DNA of 64,000 nucleotides from Acidobacteriota bacterium. GTDB lineage: Bacteria; Acidobacteriota; Terriglobia; Terriglobales; Acidobacteriaceae. Below, piece by piece: positions 37,277-45,171 of this stretch. The stretch is taken from assembly GCA_021846985.1 (NCBI GenBank), contig JAJZVX010000001.1:186001-250000 (forward strand), read 5' to 3'. Each line of letters begins with the position of its first letter. Position 1 is the first letter of the stretch. Both the position numbers and the translations under genes were made by a program. Under the pieces are notes generated by a model that was not told the origin of the DNA, did no database searches, and saw only the letters and a program-made list of their open reading frames with translations.

Positions 37277-38191
37277 ATGGAAATGTATTTGCCGGTAGCG
37301 GGAATGAGCATCAATGTGTTCCTCGTCATGACGGTTGGAGGAATGATTGGTTTTCTCTCCGGCCTTATTGGCGTCGGAGGTGGATTTCTCCTGACTCCGA
37401 TTCTGATGATGATTGGAGTGCCTCCTACCCTTGCGGCAGCGTCAGGCGCGTGCTCTTTGGTGAGCACGTCGTCGTCGGGTACCGCGGTCCACTTCAGGTT
37501 GGGCAATGTGGATCTGAAGATGGGAAGCATTCTTCTGCTGGGCGGCCTGTCTGGTGCGGCCATCGGCGTTCATGTCATCAGAGTGCTGCGCGCGATGGGG
37601 AGCGCTGACTTTGCCATCACCATTTTCTATGTGGTGATGCTGGGCAGCGTGGGCATCTTCATGTTCATTGAGAGTCTACACGCTCTTCGGGGCGGCATGC
37701 TGGCGCAGCGGGCGCCAGGGCCTGTCCGGCAGATGAGCCTTCTGAAACGCCTGCCCTTTCAGATGAATTTTCCCCGTTCCAATGTGCGGCATTCTGTATT
37801 CCTGCCTTTCATTCTCTGCGCGGTGGTCGGCGTTTTGGCGGCCATTATGGGCGTGGGAGGGGGATTCATCATGGTGCCAATGATGGTTTACCTGCTGCGC
37901 ATGCCCATGCATGTGGCCGTGGGTACCGATCTGTTTCAAATTCTCTTTACCTGTGCGGGCGTAACGCTCATGCAGGCCGCAGCCAACCACACTGTGGACA
38001 TTGTGCTGGCTCTGGTGGTGGCGGTGGGTTCGGCGATTGGCGCGCAGGTGGGTGCACGTGTATCCCGCATGCTGCGCGGCGAACAGTTGCGGATCGTCCT
38101 TGCCAGCATTGTTTTGGCAACTACGGTGAAGATGTCGATTGGCCTACTTGTCCGTCCCGCGAGCCTGTTGTCGCTGGTAGGAACCAACTGA
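37277..38191 (+). CDS. TauE/SafE-family permease, copy 1
   Basis: 304-residue membrane protein with about eight helices in two inverted halves. Repeated family motifs: GLIGVGGGFLLTPILMMIGVP in the first half and AIMGVGGGFIMVPMMVYLLRMP in the second. The family includes sulfite, sulfonate and sulfoacetate transporters. A close paralogue lies two genes on. In this operon it is a candidate for sulfate or sulfite transport. A ribosome-binding site (AGGAAAGG) precedes the ATG. Confidence 0.85.
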   Translation: MEMYLPVAGMSINVFLVMTVGGMIGFLSGLIGVGGGFLLTPILMMIGVPPTLAAASGACSLVSTSSSGTAVHFRLGNVDLKMGSILLLGGLSGAAIGVHVIRVLRAMGSADFAITIFYVVMLGSVGIFMFIESLHALRGGMLAQRAPGPVRQMSLLKRLPFQMNFPRSNVRHSVFLPFILCAVVGVLAAIMGVGGGFIMVPMMVYLLRMPMHVAVGTDLFQILFTCAGVTLMQAAANHTVDIVLALVVAVGSAIGAQVGARVSRMLRGEQLRIVLASIVLATTVKMSIGLLVRPASLLSLVGTN

Positions 38192-38200
38192 TGAACGGCC

Positions 38201-40804
38201 ATGCGGAGTTTCAGTGGCAAAGACAGTAAGAGAGTAACGACCATGACTCCCTGGTGGCGACGGCATGAAACAGAACCTCTTTCGCCGGAACAGACAATCC
38301 GCTCCAAGTACGGAAGCTTCAGGAAGCTGCTGTCGCTCAACAACGACTGTCTGGAGATGCTTGCGGGCATCCAGGAGGATCTGCAGTTTGTTTCTGCCAG
38401 TCGCTCGGTGCTCGGCGGCCGCATTGGGGTGATGTTCGAAAAGCTTCAGGAGATCGTGAGCACGCTGGAGCGGCTGACGGGAAATCGTTTTGAGCGGCTG
38501 GCCGCGTCGGTTGACAAGCAGAGCGACGAGGTTGAGTCCTATATCGCCGCGCGGGACGAACTGGCAAGCCCCCCCCTGGCGCGGTGGCTTTCCGAGGTGG
38601 ACAGCCACGCGGAACCGGAAGTTGGTGGCAAGGCGGCCGCATTAGGTGAGATCAAAAATAAGCTGCTGCTGCCGGTTCCGGATGGTTTTGTGCTGACTGC
38701 AGAAGCGTACCGGCAGTTCTGCGGCATTCCTCTGTGGAGGGAGATACGGGACGCCACGCGGAGTCTCGATCTGAACGATCATCGTTTGATCGAGGAAGTG
38801 ACCGTGAGCCTCAGCGAGCTGGTTCGCGCCATACCCCTTCCTAGAGCGGTCGAAGTGTCGCTGATCGAGCGAGCGCAGACTCTGGAGACGCAGGGCCTGG
38901 GCCTGGCGGTTCGCTCCAGCGCGGTTGGCGAGGGTGGAGAACGGACCTTTGCCGGGCAGTTCCTGAGTCTGCTCAACGTTCCCGTGGATGAGATCGTCAC
39001 CGCATACCGCGATGTGGTTGCCAGCCGGTTCAGCGCCAAGGCGCTGTTCTACCGCCTTTCCGCGGGCTTGCCTGAGGTGGAAAGCCCGATGGCCGTTCTG
39101 TGTCTGCGCGTCTTGCGCGCGCATGCAGCCGGCGTTCTCTATACGCGCGATCCGAGGAACCCCAAGAGCGAAGTGCTCTGGATTACCTCGACGAACGGGT
39201 TGGGACTCGATGTGGCGAGCGGGCGCTCCCCGGCGGATCTTGCCGTTCTATCGCGCAAGCAGGGTCACCGCATCCTGGAGCAGAGCATTGCACGCAAGGA
39301 AGAACAGATCATGCTCCGCAAGGGTGGCGGAATTTTGCGGCAGCCTGCGCCACGCGAGCAGATGGACCTTCCGAGTCTGACACCAGAGCAGATGGGCTTG
39401 CTCTCCGAGTGGGGAATTCGGCTGGAAGATCACTTTGGCTGCCCTCAAGACGTGGAGTGGGCGCTTGACGACAAAGGCCAACTTTGGGTGGTGCAGTCAC
39501 GGCCGCTGGCGCTGGCAGATTCCAAATCGCCGCACCTTAAATCGCGCATACGCGTCGATCCGATACTCTCTGGTGGCCGTACGGTATATCCGGGGCGCGT
39601 TTCCGGAGCCGCGCATCTAGGCACCGACATCAACGCGCTAAGTGCGACTCCGCAGGGATCCATATTGTTTCTGCGCAAGGCATCCCCGGAGATTGTCGAG
39701 GTGCTTCCGCGCATCTCCGGTCTGGTGGCGGAGTGGGGCAACCTAACGGGCCATGCCGCGGCCCTCTTGCGCGAGTTTGCGATCCCGTCGGTTTTTCAGC
39801 TCGAAGGCGCCTTTGAGAAGTTGCAAGGCGGCGATCCAGTGAGCCTGGATGCCGTGCAGCCGCGCGTTTATGCAGGAAGCCTGTGGCCGGGGCGTAACTT
39901 CGAACTGCCCTTGGCGGAGTGGTCGCGCGAGAGGCCGCACGATCCGATCGGCAGCCGCCTGCTCACCCTGCATTTGCAGGATCCGGCCGCGTTCGATTTC
40001 CGCCCGTCGGGTTGCCGGTCGGCTCACGACGTTCTGCGCTTCTGCCACGAGAGAGCCATTCAGGCCATGTTTGCTCTGAACGACGCGGAGATTGGTCAGG
40101 GGCCGACCCCTGCCAAGAAGCTCCTTACGCCCGCTCCCGTCAATCTGCATGTTCTCGATCTGGGCGGCGGACTCGCAGGCGTGGACGCCTCAGCGGAAGA
40201 GGCCACACCTGAGCAAATTGTTTCGCGTCCATTTCGTGCCTTGTGGAGAGGCGTGACGCATCCCGGAGTCTCCTGGACGCGCGAAATCCCAGCCAGTCTT
40301 GGCGATCTGGCGTCGGTGATGACTACGTCGCTGACCAATTGCTCCGGGCCGATGCGCGCGCTGGGTGAAAAGAGCTATCTCCTGGTCGCGGACGAGTACA
40401 TGAATATGAACTCGCGGCTGGCCTATCACTTTACGCTGGTGGACGCGTGCGTTTCCGAGATTCCCAGCAACAACTACATCTCGTTCCGCTTCGCCGGCGG
40501 CGGTGCGGCGCGGCGACGGCGCAACCTGCGCGCGCTCTTTATTGAGCGTTGCCTCGCCTACTACGGATTTCGCGTAGACCGCCGTGGGGATCTTGTGAAT
40601 GCATGGTTCAAAAAAGCGCCTGCGGCACAGTCGGAGTTCAATCTCGACATGCTCGGGCGCCTGATGGCATGCAGCTGTCAGTTGGACATGTACATGACAA
40701 ACAACGCGGCCGTGGCCTGGTATGTGGAGCAGTTTCTTCAAGGCAACTATGCCTTTCAGTGGCCCGACCAGGCTTCGCAAGGAGTGAAGGCGGTGGCGTC
40801 ATGA
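38201..40804 (+). CDS. PEP-synthase-like protein: ATP-grasp plus phosphohistidine domain, no TIM barrel
   Basis: 867 residues. About 1-130: helical N-terminal region (LQEIVSTLERLTGNRFERLA). About 140-450: PPDK_N-type ATP-binding domain with GGKAAALGEIKN, LAVRSSAVGEGGERTFAGQF and DVEWALDDKGQLWVVQSRPL. About 460-590: swivelling domain with the expected phosphohistidine in GNLTGHAAALLREFAIPS. The remaining ~270 residues do not resemble the PEP/pyruvate TIM barrel. So it can probably autophosphorylate from ATP, but the acceptor is unknown, as in other partial PEP-utilising enzymes. Start 38201, or 38243 (MTPWWRRHE). Sits between two TauE genes in the sat operon. Confidence 0.75.
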   Translation: MRSFSGKDSKRVTTMTPWWRRHETEPLSPEQTIRSKYGSFRKLLSLNNDCLEMLAGIQEDLQFVSASRSVLGGRIGVMFEKLQEIVSTLERLTGNRFERLAASVDKQSDEVESYIAARDELASPPLARWLSEVDSHAEPEVGGKAAALGEIKNKLLLPVPDGFVLTAEAYRQFCGIPLWREIRDATRSLDLNDHRLIEEVTVSLSELVRAIPLPRAVEVSLIERAQTLETQGLGLAVRSSAVGEGGERTFAGQFLSLLNVPVDEIVTAYRDVVASRFSAKALFYRLSAGLPEVESPMAVLCLRVLRAHAAGVLYTRDPRNPKSEVLWITSTNGLGLDVASGRSPADLAVLSRKQGHRILEQSIARKEEQIMLRKGGGILRQPAPREQMDLPSLTPEQMGLLSEWGIRLEDHFGCPQDVEWALDDKGQLWVVQSRPLALADSKSPHLKSRIRVDPILSGGRTVYPGRVSGAAHLGTDINALSATPQGSILFLRKASPEIVEVLPRISGLVAEWGNLTGHAAALLREFAIPSVFQLEGAFEKLQGGDPVSLDAVQPRVYAGSLWPGRNFELPLAEWSRERPHDPIGSRLLTLHLQDPAAFDFRPSGCRSAHDVLRFCHERAIQAMFALNDAEIGQGPTPAKKLLTPAPVNLHVLDLGGGLAGVDASAEEATPEQIVSRPFRALWRGVTHPGVSWTREIPASLGDLASVMTTSLTNCSGPMRALGEKSYLLVADEYMNMNSRLAYHFTLVDACVSEIPSNNYISFRFAGGGAARRRRNLRALFIERCLAYYGFRVDRRGDLVNAWFKKAPAAQSEFNLDMLGRLMACSCQLDMYMTNNAAVAWYVEQFLQGNYAFQWPDQASQGVKAVAS

Positions 40805-40841
40805 TGGCGGCCGCCGCGACTGCACAAGGGGGAGACGTCTG

Positions 40842-41813
40842 ATGCGCATACTGCTGCCCATTGCCGGAATCAGCGTCCACATCTGGACGGTCATCGGCAT
40901 TGGTGGGGTCATAGGCCTGCTCTCCGGGTTGCTGGGGATTGGCGGCGGATTCCTGATGACGCCCATCCTCATGATGGTTGGCGTTCCGCCCACAGTGGCG
41001 GCGGCATCGGGGACGAACGCCATCGTGGCCACGTCCTCCTCTGGAGTCGCCGCGCATTTTCGCTTGCACAACGTGGATATGAGAATGGGCGCCATTCTCC
41101 TGCTGGGCGGCCTGGCGGGAGACGGCATAGGCGTGCATTTCGTTTCCATCTTGCAGCGGCTGGGGAATGCAGATTTTGTCATTACGCTCACCTACGTTGT
41201 CATGCTCGGTCTGGTGGGCAGCTTTATCGTTCACGATAGCTGGCGGAAAATGCGCAAGGGCCTGGTGGGGCGCCCCAGCCGCGATACACGGCACCGGCGT
41301 TCTTTGCTGTCGAGGCTGCCGCTGCAGATGGATTTTCCACACTCCGGCGTGCGGCACTCGTTCTTTACTCCGTTTACCTTGTGTTTTATGGTGGGGATCC
41401 TGACGGCCATCATGGGCGTGGCGGGCGGCTTCATTGTGGTGCCGATGATGGTCTACCTGCTGCGCATGCCCGCGCATGTCGCAGTGGGTACAAGCCTCTT
41501 TCAGGCGTTGTTTACCTGCGCCGGAGCCACAGTGATGCAGGCTGGGTCAAATCACATCGTGGATCTGGTGCTTGCCTTGCTCGTTGCCGTGGGATCCACA
41601 ATTGGCGCGCAAGTGGGTGCGCAGCTCAGCCGTCATTTGCGCGGCGAGCAGCTCATGATCCTGCTGGGCTTTCTAGCCCTCGGCGTCATGGTCAAGATGG
41701 TGTTTGGCCTTGTGTTGCAGCCCTCGGTGCCTATTTCGCAGATTGCCGCGCTGGATGTGGTAAAGCCCCTTCAGCACATGGCTGTTGGGCTTGTTTTCTT
41801 CTTCGGGAGGTGA
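40842..41813 (+). CDS. TauE/SafE-family permease, copy 2
   Basis: 323-residue paralogue of the permease at 37277-38191, with the same two-half plan (GLLGIGGGFLMTPILMMVGVP and AIMGVAGGFIVVPMMVYLLRMP) and similar loops, so the pair looks like a tandem duplication now split by the PEP-synthase-like gene. It ends within the ribosome-binding site of the next gene. Predicted inorganic or organic sulfur anion transporter; direction unknown. Confidence 0.85.
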   Translation: MRILLPIAGISVHIWTVIGIGGVIGLLSGLLGIGGGFLMTPILMMVGVPPTVAAASGTNAIVATSSSGVAAHFRLHNVDMRMGAILLLGGLAGDGIGVHFVSILQRLGNADFVITLTYVVMLGLVGSFIVHDSWRKMRKGLVGRPSRDTRHRRSLLSRLPLQMDFPHSGVRHSFFTPFTLCFMVGILTAIMGVAGGFIVVPMMVYLLRMPAHVAVGTSLFQALFTCAGATVMQAGSNHIVDLVLALLVAVGSTIGAQVGAQLSRHLRGEQLMILLGFLALGVMVKMVFGLVLQPSVPISQIAALDVVKPLQHMAVGLVFFFGR

Positions 41814-41821
41814 TTCATGGG

Positions 41822-42796
41822 GTGACTGGTAACAGAACATGCAGAAGCCGCGCGCGACACCGCGGGTGGCAGTTGGCGCTGGCTCTTGGCGCGGTCGTAG
41901 GCTTGGCGGCCAGCGCCGCGCCTCTACGCACAGCGCCGCTGCCGGAGAAGATGCCGCCGCCGACGCTGACGCCCGAGGCCATTGCAATGGGCGCGTTCTA
42001 CAACGGCGCACGTGTGCGCATCGAGGGAACTGCGCCGGCGGATTCGAGTGTGTTGGTCATCATCGAGGGCACGGAGCGCGACGAGTTTTTCAATCGCAAG
42101 GGGCGAATGGGGCTCATCTGGCTGACGGTCGATCGCATTCACGTCAAGCACGCGCCTTCGATTTTCCTGCGCTTCACATCCGCGCCGCTCGGTTCCATGG
42201 TGGATGAGCGGGATATACAGAAGTACGATCTCGACGAAGCCGCCATCCATGATCGGGTTCGAGTGCTCAGCCACTGTAAGTGCAGCCTTACCGCGCGACA
42301 ACAGCAGAACGGCGCACACGATGTAGTTCCTGATGCATCGTATGCCGCGCTTTTGTGTGCCGATTTCCTCAAGTTGAAGGAAGGTGAAGGAATCTACTTT
42401 GAGCAATCGGGGGCGGTCAAGGTTGTTCCGTCGGCTTCTGGCACGGCCTATGCGCTGGTGTTCGATTGGCCGAAGAAGATTCCGCCGGGAAGGTATCGCG
42501 TGGCGGCGTATGCCTGCCGCGGACAGCAGGTCATTGCGCAGTCCGCCGCTACCTTGGAGTTGGCGGAAGTTGGGTTTCCCGCGTACATGGCCGAGCTAGC
42601 CTCAACCCATCCATGGATCTACGGGATTGCTGCGGTGCTAGCGGCAATCCTCGCTGGATTCCTGACCGATCTATTTACGTCCCGTCTGCAACGCCGGCGC
42701 AAATCGAAAGCGCCAAGCGAAGCGGGGAATCCGGAAGGCGAGCCGCGAGTGATTCCAGGCATAGCCAGCCAAAGAAAGGTAGTCCATCATTCGTAG
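41822..42796 (+). CDS. TIGR02186-family membrane-anchored periplasmic protein
   Basis: 324 residues. An N-terminal signal helix (ALALGAVVGLAASAAP), a beta-rich periplasmic body with AMGAFYNGARVRIEGTAP, SVLVIIEG and FNRKGRMGLIWLTVDRI, and a C-terminal membrane helix (about 270-292) with a basic tail. This matches the TIGR02186/Alph_Pro_TM family, of unknown function. Start: GTG 41822, eight bases after GGGAGGTGA; a nearer ATG hits a stop at once. Next to TauE permeases, so it may be a periplasmic partner for anion transport. Confidence 0.75.
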   Translation: MTGNRTCRSRARHRGWQLALALGAVVGLAASAAPLRTAPLPEKMPPPTLTPEAIAMGAFYNGARVRIEGTAPADSSVLVIIEGTERDEFFNRKGRMGLIWLTVDRIHVKHAPSIFLRFTSAPLGSMVDERDIQKYDLDEAAIHDRVRVLSHCKCSLTARQQQNGAHDVVPDASYAALLCADFLKLKEGEGIYFEQSGAVKVVPSASGTAYALVFDWPKKIPPGRYRVAAYACRGQQVIAQSAATLELAEVGFPAYMAELASTHPWIYGIAAVLAAILAGFLTDLFTSRLQRRRKSKAPSEAGNPEGEPRVIPGIASQRKVVHHS

Positions 42797-42822
42797 GCTG
42801 CGCTGGTGTCTCATCGCAGCCT
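42795..42822 (+). terminator. hairpin at the end of the TIGR02186 gene
   Basis: AGGCTGCG (42795-42802) and CGCAGCCT (42815-42822), a perfect 8 bp stem overlapping the stop codon, loop of 12. No T-run. Probably a partial terminator before the porin gene, which then has its own 150 bp leader. Confidence 0.45.
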
Positions 42823-42972
42823 GCGGCTTCAGGGGCTCGTTGAAAAATGATTCGCGTTCGCTTGCCAAGCCTGCGTTTCCCTTGGGGGATAAAGCCCGTA
42901 CATGCAGGAACCACGACGCCAGAGAGTATTCAACAAGTTCCTTGACGTGTTAGGGCGGTTGGAAGGTAGGCG

Positions 42973-44286
42973 ATGTTCTTCCGAAAGATTCGCGTAACGA
43001 AGTGGACTTTGGTGTTGATTCTGTGCTGTCTGTCATGCCGGTCCATCGACTGTCAGAAGGCATCGCAGCACAAAAGCGCCGACCAGACTGCCTCCCCGGA
43101 TGCCGCGGTGACTGTCGCGAGCCAGAAGTTCACACCGGCCAAAATTACCGACGAGGGTCTTCTGCTTTCGAACCGCGATGCTTCGAGCAATATGCTCATC
43201 CACGGATACATGCAGGCAGACGGACGCTTCTTCCTTGCCAACGTGGAGGACTGCCGACAGGCCGTTCTTCTCTTCCGCCGTCTTCGGCCTCTGGCGGAGG
43301 GCAGGCTTGCCAATCGCATCGACTATCGGTTCATGCCGGATTTTGGCGAGGGAAAGAGCGTGATTCAGGAAGCGTATGTCGAATGGAGGTCTATCCCCTA
43401 TGCGCGGCTTCGCGCGGGAAAATTCAAGGCGCCGCTGGGGCTTGAGGTGCTGCGTTCCGACCGTGATCTCACCTTCGTCGAACGATCCATGGCATCTGAC
43501 CTGATTCCCTTGCGCGAACTGGGCGCGCAATTGGAAGGTTCGGTCAGGAAGGGCACGGTGACGTATGCCATGGGCTTCTTCAATGGTACAGAAGACGGGG
43601 ACAACTCGAACTTCGAGTGGCATGGCGCCAAGTCGGGGGTGGCCCGCGTCTTTCTCCATCCCTTTGCCACCGCACGCCACCCGCTGCTGCAGCCACTGGG
43701 CGTCGGACTTGCTGCTTCGATAGGGCACAATCATGGCACGCCGGCTCGCTTCAACACCATTGGGCAGGAAACCATCTTTCGGTACAACCAGGGAATCATC
43801 GCCGACGGGCAACATCGGCGTTTGTCGCCCCAGGCGAGTTATTTTTCTGGTCCTATAGGCGTGCTTGCCGAGTACATTTCCTCCGGAGGAACCCTTGCCT
43901 CGGGCAACAGCTACCGTTATCTGTCCCATCGCGGTTGGGAAGTGGCAGGATCGTTCTTCCTCACAGGAGAGAAGAATGTGTATGAGGACTTTCGGCCTGC
44001 GCACGCCTTGGGACAGGATATGGATTGCCGCCACTGGGGTGCGCTGGAACTGGCGGTTCGTCACAGCGACCTTCGTTTCGATGCCAGCGCATTTCCAAGC
44101 TACGCGAATGCCGCATCGTCTGCCCGGTCCGCCAGCGAGTCGGCGTTTGGTATCAATTGGCACCTCAACCGCCGCACAAAACTGATGCTGGATTGCGAAC
44201 GCACGGAGTTTCGGATGGCCACCGATTCAGTCCCCCGCCTTCATGCCGAGCACGTGGCGATGACAGAGATCCAGTTTGCCCTCTGA
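42973..44286 (+). CDS. outer-membrane porin, OprP/OprO-like
   Basis: 437 residues with an N-terminal signal segment (WTLVLILCCLSC) and alternating beta-strand pattern to the C-terminus (MTEIQFAL). Resembles the anion-selective porins of the OprP/OprO group: IHGYMQADGRFFL near the start, AYVEWRSIPYARLRAGKFKAPLGLE and FVERSMASDLIP. OprP-type channels pass phosphate; here, at the end of the sat operon and beside TauE genes, sulfate entry is a reasonable guess. Possibly a separate transcription unit (176 bp gap with a hairpin). Confidence 0.75.
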   Translation: MFFRKIRVTKWTLVLILCCLSCRSIDCQKASQHKSADQTASPDAAVTVASQKFTPAKITDEGLLLSNRDASSNMLIHGYMQADGRFFLANVEDCRQAVLLFRRLRPLAEGRLANRIDYRFMPDFGEGKSVIQEAYVEWRSIPYARLRAGKFKAPLGLEVLRSDRDLTFVERSMASDLIPLRELGAQLEGSVRKGTVTYAMGFFNGTEDGDNSNFEWHGAKSGVARVFLHPFATARHPLLQPLGVGLAASIGHNHGTPARFNTIGQETIFRYNQGIIADGQHRRLSPQASYFSGPIGVLAEYISSGGTLASGNSYRYLSHRGWEVAGSFFLTGEKNVYEDFRPAHALGQDMDCRHWGALELAVRHSDLRFDASAFPSYANAASSARSASESAFGINWHLNRRTKLMLDCERTEFRMATDSVPRLHAEHVAMTEIQFAL

Positions 44287-44322
44287 TCCACATGAGCCGC
44301 TGCAGAGCAGGCACAAGATGGC

Positions 44323-44376
44323 TCTGGCTCAGTCGGGGAAGGGAAGAATTATTCATCTTTCCCCGGCTGAGCCAGA
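44323..44376. terminator. bidirectional terminator between porin and sdhB2
   Basis: TCTGGCTCAG (44323-44332) pairs perfectly with CTGAGCCAGA (44367-44376); inside, CGGGGAA pairs with TTCCCCG after one mismatch. On the plus strand CTTTTTATTTC follows about 15 bases later. It separates two convergent operons and is the strongest terminator in the central part of the window. Confidence 0.75.
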
Positions 44377-44403
44377 AGGGTGCATTCTGCTTTTTATTTC
44401 GGC

Positions 44404-45153
44404 CTATTTGCGCAGGAAGTCCTTCACTTTCTGGACGGCGACCTCGCGCCCCAGATCGCTGATGGCCTCGGTAAGCGGCAGTTGCTTGGGACACGCCTCC
44501 ACGCAGTTCTGCGCAAAGCCGCACTCCTGGATGCCGCCGTCCCCGGCCAGCGCCCGCAGCCGCTCCTCTTTGAACACCTTGCCCGTGGGGTGGTTGTTGA
44601 ACAGCTTGACCTGCGCAATCGTGGCTGCTCCCACAAAGCCCGTGGACTCGTTGAACTGCGGACAAACTTCCATGCAGCAGGTGCAGGAGATGCAGTTCGA
44701 GAGCGGATAGTTTGCCTCCTGCTGCTGCGGATAGACCCGCGGTCCCTCGCCCAGGTCGTAGGTTCCGTCCACCGGTACCCACGCCTTCACCGCCTTCAGG
44801 TTTTCAAACAAGACCGAGCGATCCACCTGCAAATCGCGTACCAGCGGAAACTTCGACAGGGGTTCGACGCGGATGGGTTGCTCCAGGTTGTCGATGAGTG
44901 CTGAGCACGCCATCCTTGCCTTGCCGTTGATCCGCATGGCGCACGAGCCGCAGATCTCCTCCAGGCAGTTCGAGTCGTAGGTCACGGGTGTTGTCGGCCG
45001 TCCGTCCGCCGTTACAGGGTTGGCGGCAATATCCATCATTGCCGAAACCAGGTTCATGCCCGGCCGCCAATCCAGCTCGAAGCGTTCCCACTCCGCGGGA
45101 TCGTCGGGGCTGGCCTGGCGCTTGATCTCGAGTTGCAGTTTCTTGTCTGCCAT
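44404..45153 (-). CDS. sdhB: succinate dehydrogenase iron-sulfur subunit (set 2)
   Basis: 249 residues. [2Fe-2S] ligands in CLEEICGSCAMRINGKARMAC, [4Fe-4S] in CISCTCCMEVCP, and the last cluster region in CGFAQNCVEACPKQLP. Shorter than set 1 and clearly different in sequence. Last gene of gltA2-sdhC2-sdhA2-sdhB2; ends at the bidirectional terminator. Typical of the type B, single-anchor complex. Confidence 0.92.
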   Translation of the reverse strand: MADKKLQLEIKRQASPDDPAEWERFELDWRPGMNLVSAMMDIAANPVTADGRPTTPVTYDSNCLEEICGSCAMRINGKARMACSALIDNLEQPIRVEPLSKFPLVRDLQVDRSVLFENLKAVKAWVPVDGTYDLGEGPRVYPQQQEANYPLSNCISCTCCMEVCPQFNESTGFVGAATIAQVKLFNNHPTGKVFKEERLRALAGDGGIQECGFAQNCVEACPKQLPLTEAISDLGREVAVQKVKDFLRK

Positions 45154-45171
45154 CCGTCCGTCTCCCTCTGC

